The translations under genes were made by a program, and so were the position numbers. Below are positions 1 through 13,855 of a stretch of DNA of 21,455 bases, piece after piece. The notes under the pieces are model-generated. The model was not told the DNA's origin. It worked only from the letters and a program-made list of their open reading frames with translations, and searched no databases. Origin of the DNA: Priapulus caudatus (taxonomy: Eukaryota > Priapulida > Priapulimorpha > Priapulimorphida > Priapulidae). The stretch is from contig NW_014577469.1 of the NCBI RefSeq assembly GCF_000485595.1, forward strand, positions 113,039 to 134,493, written 5' to 3'. Position 1 is the stretch's first letter. Every line of letters begins with the position of its first letter.

Positions 1-134
1 TAAATGTACTAACTTACAGGGCAATACTACTCCTATCATGCCTTAAGTCGTTTTTAATTTTACAAGATTTACAATTATTTTACAAAATTAACCAATTGTG
101 TTGTAATAGTATCTATGATTATATCAATATACAT

Positions 135-160
135 AGGTTAGGGTTATAGGTTTAGGGTTC
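135..160 (+). repeat. Degenerate telomere-like tract (TTAGGG-type)
   Basis: Two TTAGGG motifs are visible with degenerate spacing between them (ggttagggttatagg, then tttagggttc). The tract is short and could be chance or an ancient interstitial telomeric sequence. It is in opposite orientation to the CCCTAA tract at 1408-1452. Confidence 0.4.
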
Positions 161-175
161 GTCATAGCCTTAGTT

Positions 176-270
176 ATATAGCCGCTTAACATTAACTGGC
201 CCGCTGGCAGACGACCGCTTCGACGCCAGATAACGCGCAAGCGGCAGTTAATGGTAAGCTGCTATAGTAC
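176..270. repeat. Imperfect inverted repeat (hairpin)
   Basis: The left arm around 181-198 and the right arm around 246-263 are reverse complements at about 16 of 18 positions (core cattaactg / cagttaatg). A loop of roughly 47 bases separates them, and weaker pairing (tatagc/gctata) continues outward. It could be the remains of a short inverted-repeat element; no target-site duplication was identified. Confidence 0.5.
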
Positions 271-289
271 TAGAAGCTAGGTGTCGTCC

Positions 290-465
290 ATTATTAGTAA
301 GTGTAGTTAATACTAGTAACAGAGTTAGTCATTATTACTATTACTATTAGCTCCTGCGGTCACTGGTAGTTACTAGTACTAGTACTCCAGTAGTGGCTGT
401 AACGTTAGTAGTACTACTACTACACTATGTACTCAGTACTCTAGTAGTAGTAGTAGTGCGGTCGG
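290..465. repeat. TAG/TAC-rich simple-sequence stretch
   Basis: The segment is dominated by imperfect trinucleotide runs (agtagtagtag, tactactactac, actagtactagtact), which are partly self-complementary. Similar TAG-rich sequence flanks the long palindrome near 2450-2550, suggesting a related origin. No coding meaning is seen. Confidence 0.55.
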
Positions 466-1223
466 GTACAACCGCATCTTTTGCGCAACGCCATCTTGTA
501 CACGGTCTCTAGTGCCGCTAGTGGCTCAGTCTAAACGAACTGATGATCATGCAGTGTGTGCTGTACGTGCGGGCTTGATCTTCCTGCCAGTGGCTGGTAA
601 TATGCAAAAACGGCAAAACGGGCTAGAGTCTGAGAGGAGATGCGAGCGCGGGGTCAACAGGTTCATAAGGAGAAGGAAGATGGCTACGATAATAAAAACG
701 CGACGTCACGATTCAGCCTGCCGTGTCCAATTGACTGGTACGGACGTTCATTACGCCAAGTATCTCTCGCTACACTAAAGTTATAGTAACTCGAGCGTTA
801 CAAACTCTCCACGGCGGCAGTCTAAGCCTAATTGCCCTTCTTTCTGTGGCAAATTCTCTCGAACATCCCTCCAAGAGAGACTCGTCGCCCCATCTATGGG
901 TAGCGATAGTACGAGAATAAATTCAGGGCGTATAATTAAACAAATTCAAAATCGTTTTTCTACAAAAAGAACTAACGCGCGAACCAAAAACAATTCCAAT
1001 TACGACCATTGGAGTTATTCTCGCCCTACGTGCATAATCCAAAAGTTTGTCCAAGCGCCACAACTCCTGAATTGACCGATAACACCCCGATCTGATAGAA
1101 CCCTTAAAGTCATATTGACAGCGCAGCGATTTCGTTCTAAAAGGCGCCACCAGGTGGCGCGACGCGCTTCGCGCGGATATCCGCTGCAGACTGTCTAGCT
1201 TTAGGCCTATGTATAACAATACT

Positions 1224-1263
1224 CCATAGATATACACATCACATGTGTTGTGTGTATCTATGG
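1224..1263. repeat. 40-bp near-perfect palindrome
   Basis: The centre lies between 1243 and 1244 (acatgt). Eighteen of twenty base pairs match across the axis, the exceptions being 1239/1248 and 1233/1254, with outer ends ccatagata / tatctatgg. It has no spacer. It may be a hairpin of a mobile element. Confidence 0.7.
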
Positions 1264-1342
1264 TATAACGTAGTCATCGTTTAGGTATTTAATTATAACG
1301 TTGTCACAATTCTGCATCATTGTAGCCAAATACAAAAAGGCC

Positions 1343-2429
1343 CAAGGATAGAGAACATGGGTCCCAATAAAACCAATCCAATGGGCCCCCTTGGCTAATA
1401 CCCTGACCTTAACCCTAACCCTAATCCTAACCCTAATCATAACCCTAACCTATTATATTGATATAATGTTATACAGTGTTGTAGTGGTAAATTATTTTTT
1501 GGGTATACTCCCTTATACTGATAGCTCAATTCTCAAAGCAACAAGCCAACGACGAGGCGCTTCGCCGTGGTGGTGATTCAGAAACACAGTGCCCCCCCCC
1601 CCCAGTGACCCAACCCTGACAAGATCAAAATTACAAAGAAACAAACACAAACAAATCATCTTTCACAATAAATATCACCTCAAAATTTTAATGTAAGGTT
1701 TTGCAAAAGGCATCAAAATTTGAAGTATTGGTGAGTCATATCTTCAGACCAATCCTTGCATAAGCCCAAACTATATGTCTAAATTTACCTAATTAGGTTA
1801 CCTAATTATAACTCATTGTTCCTACTCTCTATCACTTAGTTTCGTTCTCTTTCTAGTATCTACGCATCGACACCACGGCACACGTATAAACTATAGCTAT
1901 ATCGATCTAATTTGTAGGCTGGTTTTACACGCGGCAGTGACACCTTTTATACCCCTAGACACAACTGACGAATACGGTAAACATACAGTCACGGTTCAGT
2001 CGCACAGAGCAAAACCGCTACACTGGCATAGCCTGGGCGCCGCGCGCCTAGTGCACGCCGCCCCCGCCGGCCCTTGGAGGCGGATGCGCAATCATCAATG
2101 TCGATAATACGTACGTTTGATTTGTCAAAAGTTAGTCGCTTATATGGATAGCCAACACAAATTAATTCTATGGAACACCACGCGCAGCGTATGAATGTCG
2201 ACGATTTTCATAATTCGTAGATCTACTAGAGTCTACATTTATTTTATTTTTTGTATTTATAGCCTAATTATTTTTTTTAGGTATACGTGCGTATACCCAA
2301 AAATGTCCTATATTTTTTTCAAGTATACGGTGTATACATAAGTATACCCTCCACTACATCACTGATGTTATATATTTATATTGATGTAAATGACATTGGT
2401 TTTATTGGGACCCATGTTCTCTATCCTTG
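1343..2429. mobile_element. Candidate element bounded by a 35-bp inverted repeat
   Basis: Positions 1343-1377 and 2395-2429 are exact reverse complements over 35 bases, with outer ends caaggatag / ctatccttg. They bracket about 1 kb. Perfect arms of that length suggest the terminal repeats of a non-autonomous DNA transposon, or a recently rearranged duplicated segment. No transposase reading frame is inside and no clear target-site duplication is seen outside, so the class is unknown. Confidence 0.5.
1408..1452 (-). repeat. Interstitial telomere-like repeat (CCCTAA)n
   Basis: About six CCCTAA units, some mutated (aaccctaaccctaatcctaa and onward), run 5'-3' on the + strand, so the G-rich TTAGGG strand is the minus strand. 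This matches the canonical animal telomere repeat. It is internal to the contig and degenerate, so it is an interstitial telomeric sequence and not a chromosome end. Confidence 0.75.
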
Positions 2430-2462
2430 AACCATAGTGGCCCGTATTAGTAATAGTAATAG

Positions 2463-2538
2463 TAGCTCTAGTACTATAGCCCGCGTACAGTTGCCGCAGG
2501 CCTGCGGCAACTGTACGCGGGCTCTAGTACTAGAGCTA
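2463..2538. repeat. 76-bp zero-spacer palindrome
   Basis: The axis lies between 2500 and 2501 (cgcagg|cctgcg). The inner 23 bp of each arm pair perfectly (2478-2523). After one mismatch at 2477/2524, a further 14 bp pair, giving 38-bp arms with a single mismatch and no loop. The GC-rich core sits in AT-rich, TAG-rich flanks. It would extrude as a cruciform or fold as a hairpin in RNA. Its function is unknown; it may be the terminus of a mobile element. Confidence 0.9.
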
Positions 2539-2593
2539 TTCTAATAGTAGTATTCTATATCATCATATGTGCTTGTGAATTTCTGTTACTAAG

Positions 2594-2660
2594 CATTGCA
2601 GTGGCAATGCCAATTCCATTGCCAATGACAAAGGCCAATGCCATTGTCAATTTGTCATGA
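2594..2660. repeat. Short CAATG/CATTG-type internal repeats
   Basis: The words gccaatg, ccattgcc, ggcaatgcc and ccattgtcaat recur in both orientations within about 65 bases, so the segment can fold on itself. It is a simple local repeat without an assigned role. Confidence 0.45.
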
Positions 2661-2796
2661 TATATATTATGGTTACATGATGGTATTACTATTACATTTT
2701 TATGCATATGTATAGATATGATCGTGGTATAGGTGGTAATTAAGTGCCATTTTTATTACAAAAATTGTACTACAGGTTTGTGCAATGCCCTTTTAG

Positions 2797-7536
<4,740 letters not shown>

Positions 7537-7937
7537 TTTTGTAAACACTTTCTTCATGAATGTGTGCAATATTTCCGGTGCTGTCTGCATTCTCTGTAGG
7601 TACGTACAATATCTATACAGCTGTATGGCATTCTACTACTCTAGCTCAGCATCCAAGTCCTGTAGCATGTTATCTTGGTACAGTCTCATAGTTTCCTGCA
7701 AAGGACCCGTTGTAAGAACCATCATGAACCGTACGTAGTACAACGTAAAGTTGTAATGTCAAAAGTACAATAATATTGTTTATGTACTTCTGATTACATA
7801 AGTGTAGGGTGTCATACCTTTTGCTCATGAAGTGTTGTCTTGTGCAAGTGCATTGTAGATTCATGATAGTTGTAACTATTTGTTAGAACGTTTCTGACAA
7901 CGGGCTCCTGTTGTACTGTACTATTCATCAATGGTCA

Positions 7938-7943
7938 ATTAAA
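7938..7943 (+). terminator. Possible TMEM144 poly(A) signal ATTAAA
   Basis: ATTAAA lies about 400 bases after the stop codon. It is the most common variant hexamer, but in AT-rich DNA such words arise by chance, and AATAAA near 8364 is an alternative. Confidence 0.25.
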
Positions 7944-9922
7944 CCAATAATTTTTTGGTCTATTTTATTCTATCCATCAAAAGTGAGATGAGGTAACTTT
8001 AGCTATATGGTGTGATACGCCCACATGTATAAAGGGAAGAAAGAGATTTCGAGACAATTAGGTCTAATATTTGAGACGTTTTAGTTTTACATTCAAAGAT
8101 TTGTGTCGCTTGTATGATATGTGCACATGCCTAAAATATATGCAGTATTGGTGAATGAGGGCAAAGAGGTATATTTTAAACGTGGACGAGATTCTTTTCT
8201 TAGGTAGCATAACAACTAACTGGGTTGTTGCATTTTCAAAGTGTAAACACTTGCCCTAACCGTGGATTAGAACATAGTAATATTCAAAATCATATGCTAT
8301 ATATAGATATATATTATTTATTGAATGCAATGGGGAATTCTATACATAGTTTATATTTTCCATAAATAAAATCGCTCAGTTAATACTTTGTAGCATGCCA
8401 AAATTTCACCCCTGTTCCAATCTCTTTGTCTTGGTAGAATGGAAGAACACTTATCTGTAGTGAGTACAAAGCATTGCATGTCAGAACAATAAGTAAACAG
8501 CTAAATTTCTGAGCAAACAAATTCCCGTCACATGGTCGGCAACTCTCAAGTGAATTCCCACACAACCTCAGGCACCATGTTATGTTGCTTACAGAGGTCC
8601 ATTGCATAACAGTAAATGTACATCAACAAGGGCAAACATTCCTCTCTTTAGTTATAACAAGCAGTTCTTCATACTCCATCCTCTATATTTTACTTATAGG
8701 TTCAACCTTTATAGACTTTCTACCTACTATACTGACGAATTGCACACTTATTAGGTAACAGTAAGTAGATGACAAGTTGTCATTGATCTCCAGACCCATT
8801 CGAGATAGATAAGTCAGTACTCATGCAGAGTAAATTTATCACACACGAAATTTCCTGACCGTGTGCTGTTTATGTTTGAGAAAATGTCTATTGCAAAAGT
8901 CCAACCTGAGAGCAGTATAGCGAGTATGATCCTCGAGAGAAAACATAAATAGATTTACAGAGTATGAAATCAGGAAAATGCTCAAGCTGCTTACAAAAGC
9001 TGCAAACCAAATATAAAAACCACAGGACCATTATTAACAAGTTGTTCAAGATGCCATATTACGATTCGGATATAATATTTACAGATCAGAGATCACCACG
9101 TTCTGCTATGCGTGAATGAATTGTGTCTATACATACGCACGTATATATTAACAACAGACGGTGTATTAACATGCAGTTCAAGTTAATCATTCACAATTGT
9201 CCTCGAAAACCCGTTCTTTACATCTTACCGTGTTACATACTGCCACAGAGGTGTGACCCCTGTCTAACCTTCATTATTTTTTCACGAGAGCTAATATATC
9301 ACATATATATGCTAACACCTGTACCACCAGCAGTACAAATTTTCTATCTACACGCATTTCACTTGACATGTTAATCCGATATGAGATATTTAACCACTTT
9401 TTGTAAATGAAAATAAGTGTCTACGACAATATCATTACGCCCGTGTGCCTTCCGAAAAATGGCCAGTTTTATTCTTTATGCCTCCAATTCACCTGCCAAC
9501 TGTCGACTGTACATGTCAATAATAATATATTTGTTATTTACTAATTGAAGAAGATACTATATGAAATACCAATAGTAAAACAGAGAAAACCATGGTTACT
9601 TTGATGTACTGTTCAACCTGCTTAATCTAGTAGCATGAGTTATAACTTTCACATGGAATATCAGTGCTATAGCAAATACAATACCGACATTTAGCAGTAA
9701 GAAAATACCTTCATCGGTAGAACAGATCGAAGCACAAATGTAATAAGAATGAATATAAATTATTTTGTGTTGCAGAATTGAAGCACCACTGATTCCATCT
9801 ATATGCGTTTTTACACTAGCATGTAGGCTACTGGACGTTTTACACACACCCACTGAGTTAAAAAGCACAATTCGCAGTTATAGATCGTGCGCGAAACTTT
9901 GCATTTAACAAGCTGGTCACCA

Positions 9923-9928
9923 TTTATT
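9923..9928 (-). terminator. Possible MTMR poly(A) signal, copy 1
   Basis: TTTATT on the + strand reads AATAAA on the minus strand, about 143 bases after the FYVE-exon stop. The same hexamer is kept at 16083-16088 in copy 2. Confidence 0.4.
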
Positions 9929-10070
9929 GATAACGAAGACATTTACTTCCAATATGTGAATACAGATGTCAACAGGTCTCAGCATTTGTCCACGATTCCT
10001 TTCGATCGGACTTTGCATTGAATCCAGCCTGTTATTTTCTCACTCACTGTTACCCGAGCAGTGGCGCCAC

Positions 10071-10607
10071 CTACAACGTGCTCTGCGCCTGCTTGTAGCA
10101 GTTCCGGCAGACGGGCACGGCGCGGTTGGAGAAGTGGCCCAGCAGGTGGAGCCGCTTGTCGATGCAGCGACTGCAGTATATGCGTCCGCACCGCCAGCAG
10201 TGGTACTTGCGCGTGAAATGCTCAAAATGCGCTGCACAGGGGCATGTGCGTGCTTTGCGCAGACTCCGCCACTCCACCGACACGGATTCCAACTCGGCGA
10301 GAATCGCTTCCGCGTTCCCGCTGCCCTCTGCGCACCCGCCACACGACTCGACCGTGCTCAGCGACACCTGGAGGCAACCGACATCGACGCCGGACTCGCA
10401 CTCGCTGACGGTGGCGCCCTCGCGCGTCGCTCCTGGCAGGAGGGGCGTGAGGATACACGTGGGGGTGGTGGCGACGTCAGTGGAGACGGTGTCATCAGAG
10501 AGACCAGACACGGATGAGATGGCGCTGTCTGTCATGCATGACCTTGGTAAGGTCGTCGCCGTCTGCTCAGTGTTCTTTCCCACCAGCACCTTCATAGACG
10601 ATATTCT
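10071..10607 (-). CDS. FYVE-like terminal exon of the MTMR gene, copy 1 (orphan)
   Basis: The minus-strand exon follows an acceptor (gtttgctctag) and opens in phase 0 as R-I-S-S-M-K-V, running 178 residues to TAG (complement of 10071-10073). A Ser/Thr-rich first half has no recognised domain. The C-terminal 70 residues hold eight cysteines in FYVE order: C-x-C, x12, C-x2-C, x4, C-x2-C, x18, C-x2-C. The core is [13 protein letters not shown] in place of the canonical R(R/K)HHCR. The upstream phosphatase exons are absent on this side of the gap, so this copy has no visible gene to belong to. It differs from 16231-16767 by one residue (Asn for Ser). Confidence 0.85.
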   Translation of the reverse strand, partial: RISSMKVLVGKNTEQTATTLPRSCMTDSAISSVSGLSDDTVSTDVATTPTCILTPLLPGATREGATVSECESGVDVGCLQVSLSTVESCGGCAEGSGNAEAILAELESVSVEWRSLRKARTCPCAAHFEHFTRKYHCWRCGRIYCSRCIDKRLHLLGHFSNRAVPVCRNCYKQAQSTL

Positions 10608-10788
10608 CTAGAGCAAACGTATACATGTACATACACGTGTGATAAAATAGACGTACGTACTATGTCTTTTAGGTTAGACTCTGGCAAAGTGAAATTGAAA
10701 AACTTGAGAGCACGCATTTATCCATTTATAATAGAAAAGAACATTTCTGTATTTATATTTTATTTATAAGTCTTTATTTGTGCTCATG

Positions 10789-10798
10789 NNNNNNNNNN
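10789..10798. other. Assembly gap (10 Ns) between overlapping contigs
   Basis: Exactly ten Ns. The left contig stops at gtgctcatg, which in the second copy (16948) is followed within 12 bases by a long TA microsatellite. The right contig starts inside the C-rich tract that occupies 4619-4659 in the first copy. Both are typical places for contigs to break. Confidence 0.97.
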
Positions 10799-11144
10799 CC
10801 CCCCCCCTCCCCCCTCCCCCTTCTCCTCCCCTCCCCCCTGTTTGAATTTCATCCTGGGGAGAACCCTGAGATGGTATGGGCATATGGTTAGGAAGAGACA
10901 TGACGGGCAAACGAAGAGAGCATGGCAGGAGCCGGTGAGAGGAAGAAGGACGAGAGAACAACAGAGAATTGAATGGAGGGATGGAGTGGAGGAGGAGATG
11001 AGAAGGTTGGGAGTAACGGAGAACAATACGGCCGATTGAGGAAGGTGGAGAAGAATCATCAACAGAGAGGTCAGCCCCTAGCTGACGTCTCAGCGTAGAC
11101 CATCCGCAATTGACTATGAAGAAGAAGAAGAAGAAGAAGAAGAA
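10799..11144 (+). mobile_element. Copy 2: 3' end of the DNA transposon and of the LINE
   Basis: 10799-10868 is the C-rich 3' end of the nested DNA transposon, ending AACCCTG. The AGATG duplication follows at 10869-10873. The LINE C-terminal tail (RWYGHMVRKRHD, one Val-to-Met difference), its 3' region and the (GAA)9 tail at 11118-11144 come next. The rest of both elements is cut off by the gap. Confidence 0.85.
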
Positions 11145-11173
11145 TTTCTAATTTTCATGCTTGCTTTTTTCAG

Positions 11174-13433
11174 ATTTGGTATGTTTGGAATAAAGAAGGA
11201 GATACCAGACAATCTAGCTTTGAACTATACAGGAGTAACCTTTGCACTAGTCGGGCAAGTAATTTGTAATATTGACATCACTCTCATGTTTAAACCCAAT
11301 GCCACACAAACGTGTTTCTCTTGGTTTCATTGCAGCATTTGATATTTCTGTAAATAAATAGTACCTGGTACCTTTTTAAAATATAATGATGTGGATATAT
11401 CGCATTGCAATCTTCCAGGGCTATTCTGTTCATTTTCATTAAGAGTGAAGGAGGCGGACCAATGAGAGTGGCCACAAGGCTGGACAGTGCTACTGAGCCA
11501 CTAATTGTGAACCCGGTACCTATCAATCATATTCTCCATACATCAGGAAAAAATAGAAAATAAAAGAACTGTTGTTTGGGTTTACTGCATGACGTAAAGG
11601 GTAATGTACATCCATGTAGAGTGGAAGTTATACAGTGAAAACAAATCTAGAGAATAGCCACCTGTTTATAAAGAAGAGTTTTAGTTTTCTCACGAGTGGT
11701 GTTCTACAGTGAAACCAGCTCTATAGAACTGACACCTGTCTATAAGGGACACTTTCGGGGTTTCCCATGAATGACCCTCATCTACAGTTGTGCATGCATG
11801 TATATAATTATCTCGTATTGTTGATAGGTTGGGGATCTACCCCATGACCGTGCACTGGACCGGCCTCTTGCCACGACATGTGTCGAGCCAGCCGATCCAG
11901 ATGAGACATCCATAGACAGATTGCAACCTTCAACAAAACGTGTCGTGTAAGTCATGCTGCGGCTGCTGCTGCGGAAATGGTTCTGGTGAGGCTCTCAAAT
12001 TAAACGCAATTAAAATGTGCAATTCCAGATCTGCTACTTCTGTCAGTAAGCTATGCTGCATGTCTTCTTTCTTCAAGTTATGTGGGTGGTGCACAATTTG
12101 GTTGGTTTATTCTATCTCTCTGTCTCTCTCTCTCTCTCTTCCTCTCTCTCTCTCTCGCTCTCCCTTTCATTCTCATTCTCCCCTTCTCTCACTTTCTCCC
12201 CATATCACCTCTGTATTTCTTGATATCGATTTTTCTTTTTTATATAGAATGTTGTTTTTTCAGAGGAGTGTCACTATCAGTTATCTCTGGCTTGTTTTAC
12301 GGAGTCACGTTTGTTCCAGTAATCTACATACAGGACAATTATAAAGACTCCAGCCAAAATGGTGAGTCGTCTCAAAGGAACACTTCATTGAGACATTGTA
12401 CAATTATTGCTGGGCGGTGAGGGAATTTTGAATTTTGTCAACTGAGAAAACCAATGTTACTGAAGCCCGGAGGTTGAGTGTGTGCTTTCTATTATGTGTA
12501 CATTGGTTCTAGACACAGTGTGTCTAACACAAGAGATGTTATGTTGTTGTAGGTCTAGACTGCGTATTAGTGACAAACTGGGTGTGAGTGATGTTTTGGT
12601 TTTTTAGATCTAGACTAAGTATGACTGACAAGCTGTATGTGAGTGATGCTCTGTTGTTTTAGGTCTAGACTACATATCAATGCCAAACTGTATATGAGTG
12701 ATGTTCTGTTGTTTTAGGTCTAGACTACATATCAATTACAAGCGAGCCGTGCGTGATGGTCTGTTTCCTTTGTTTCCAGTCTGGGTGTTACGCTGTCTGG
12801 GCTAAATAATATATTTTTCAGGTACGGATGTTATGTGCTCACAGGGTTGAATGTTCTGTTGTTTCAGGGCTGGATTACGTGTTTGCTCACATGAACGGCG
12901 TGCTACTGACAAGCTGCGTCACATTCATCGCTTACTGTGCAGTGATGCGGAATTGCCCACGCGTCTACCCGCGCGCCATCTTGCCCGGCCTCGTGTCCGG
13001 AGCGATGCTTGCATGCGGCGTCACTGGCTGGTTCATAGCCAACCAGGTGCTCACCGAGACCATCAGCTTTCCCATCATCACTACGGTAGGTGGCGCCACC
13101 TGCACACGGTGGGAGCAATTCCGGCACGGGCAATCCGCGTTACTCTTTGCTTAGCATTCATTGAACATCATAAAATTGTATTGAGTTGTTCTATTCTGTC
13201 ATGGCAGAATCAAAAGTAAGGCGAGGTACACTTTAGTTACTTGCTTCAATATGGTTTTCTCGGATTTCAAGTAGTATAAAATGTCAACTTTTGTTTTTGT
13301 GTCCCACACTTTCAGTTCATGAAAATGTGCATCTTGGCGTGGACCAAGATTGGTTTATTAGTCTTTATCTACTTTCCAGGGGCCGGGAGTCATAGCAGCA
13401 TTGTGGGGAGTATTCGTCTTCAGAGAAATACAG
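11174..13433 (+). pseudogene. TMEM144: TMEM144 copy 2: six exons, upstream exons cut off, last exon inverted
   Basis: Exons at 11174-11254, 11419-11515, 11828-11946, 12264-12361, 12868-13085 and 13380-13433 correspond one to one with copy-1 exons 3-8, with the same phases and the same GC donor (11255). Residue changes are few: in the hydrophilic loop exon a Leu becomes Arg and an Arg becomes Leu two codons on, and in MRNRPRVY the second Arg becomes Cys; other exon changes are silent. The first two visible exons are missing because the contig starts at 10799. The terminal exon is on the opposite strand (13745-13795). As written, a transcript would read from exon 8 into the intron and stop after ten codons. 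It is probably an allele of the copy-1 gene, and whether it is truly broken depends on the inversion being real. Confidence 0.85.
12499..12783 (+). repeat. 55-bp decoy splice-site array, copy 2
   Basis: The word tctagac lies at 12554, 12609, 12664 and 12719, the same four units and the same 55-bp period as in copy 1, with a handful of substitutions (for example gtctagac restored in the fourth unit, where copy 1 has ctctagac). Unit number has not changed between the copies. Confidence 0.85.
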
Positions 13434-13586
13434 GTATGTTATTATATATGTGTGGTTTATTAGTTTTGATTATGATTTATGAGTTTTTTCTGTGCTGAAA
13501 TATTTTCATGGCAGTTAGAATTAAAGCTCCATGAGGCGAATGATAGAGTGCAGATGCTTCTGTTGATCTTGTGCACACGTGCATGC

Positions 13587-13855
13587 AAAATATGAGACTG
13601 TACCAAGATAACATGCTACAGGACTTGGATGCTGAGCTAGAGTAGTAGAATGCCATACAGCTGTATAGATATTGTACGTACCTACAGAGAATGCAGACAG
13701 CACCGGAAATATTGCACACATTCATGAAGAAAGTGTTTACAAAACTACAGAGAGAAGGCACACAGATCTAGCAAAATCAAATAGTTTCTTTTTCCCTGAA
13801 ACAGACAAAAAAAGATAAGAATTAGAAAAAACATAAAGAAATGTATCGAGTGCAT
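13587..13855 (-). other. Inverted segment carrying TMEM144 terminal exon, with 30-bp deletion
   Basis: The reverse complement of 13587-13855 matches 7396-7694, with one substitution at the left edge and 30 bases missing. The deletion lies inside the exon (13745-13795, minus strand): NYLIL is followed directly by LDLCAFSL, so ten residues of the last membrane helix are gone while the frame and the TAG stop survive. Flanks on both sides are collinear with copy 1. The exon's acceptor is intact but faces away from the rest of the gene. Confidence 0.9.

Larger units (their letters stand above)
1..2796. other. Repeat-rich non-coding region upstream of the first visible TMEM144 exon
   Basis: No open reading frame here resembles a known protein, and the expected first coding exon of TMEM144 (first membrane span) was not found. 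The stretch is a patchwork of inverted repeats, palindromes, TAG/TAC-rich simple sequence, two degenerate telomere-like tracts, a 14-base C run near 1591 and a short CpG-rich block near 2035-2095. Because the first visible TMEM144 exon opens in the middle of a codon, this is most likely intron sequence built from mobile-element remnants. The alternative is a 5' flank with the start of the gene lost. Confidence 0.6.
7537..10070. other. Convergent 3' flanks of TMEM144 and MTMR (no gene seen)
   Basis: AT-rich sequence lies between the TMEM144 stop and the MTMR stop. No ORF in it resembles a protein. It should hold both 3' untranslated regions. Candidate poly(A) signals are ATTAAA at 7938 (+) and, for the minus gene, TTTATT at 9923. 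Most of 8380-9590 is nearly identical to its partner at 14540-15770, but this follows from the duplication and is not evidence of coding. Confidence 0.7.

Noticed and set aside
512-778. 88-codon + frame with an internal AAGATGGC start-like context near 678
   Set aside because: No similarity to the missing TMEM144 first exon, and no donor splice site in a matching phase was found.
923-1237. 104-codon minus-strand frame
   Set aside because: No recognisable domain or splice context, and it overlaps palindromic repeat sequence. It is compatible with chance.
8380-8607. 75-codon minus-strand frame identical in both copies (also 14540-14767)
   Set aside because: Its conservation is no greater than that of the surrounding non-coding sequence in the duplicated block. 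It shows no family motif and lies in the expected 3' flank.
9966-10611. Long + strand reading frames (183 and 161 codons) opposite the FYVE exon, repeated at 16126-16771
   Set aside because: They are antisense shadows of the GC-rich minus-strand FYVE exon. The minus frame carries the zinc-finger cysteines and a correct splice acceptor; the plus frames resemble nothing.
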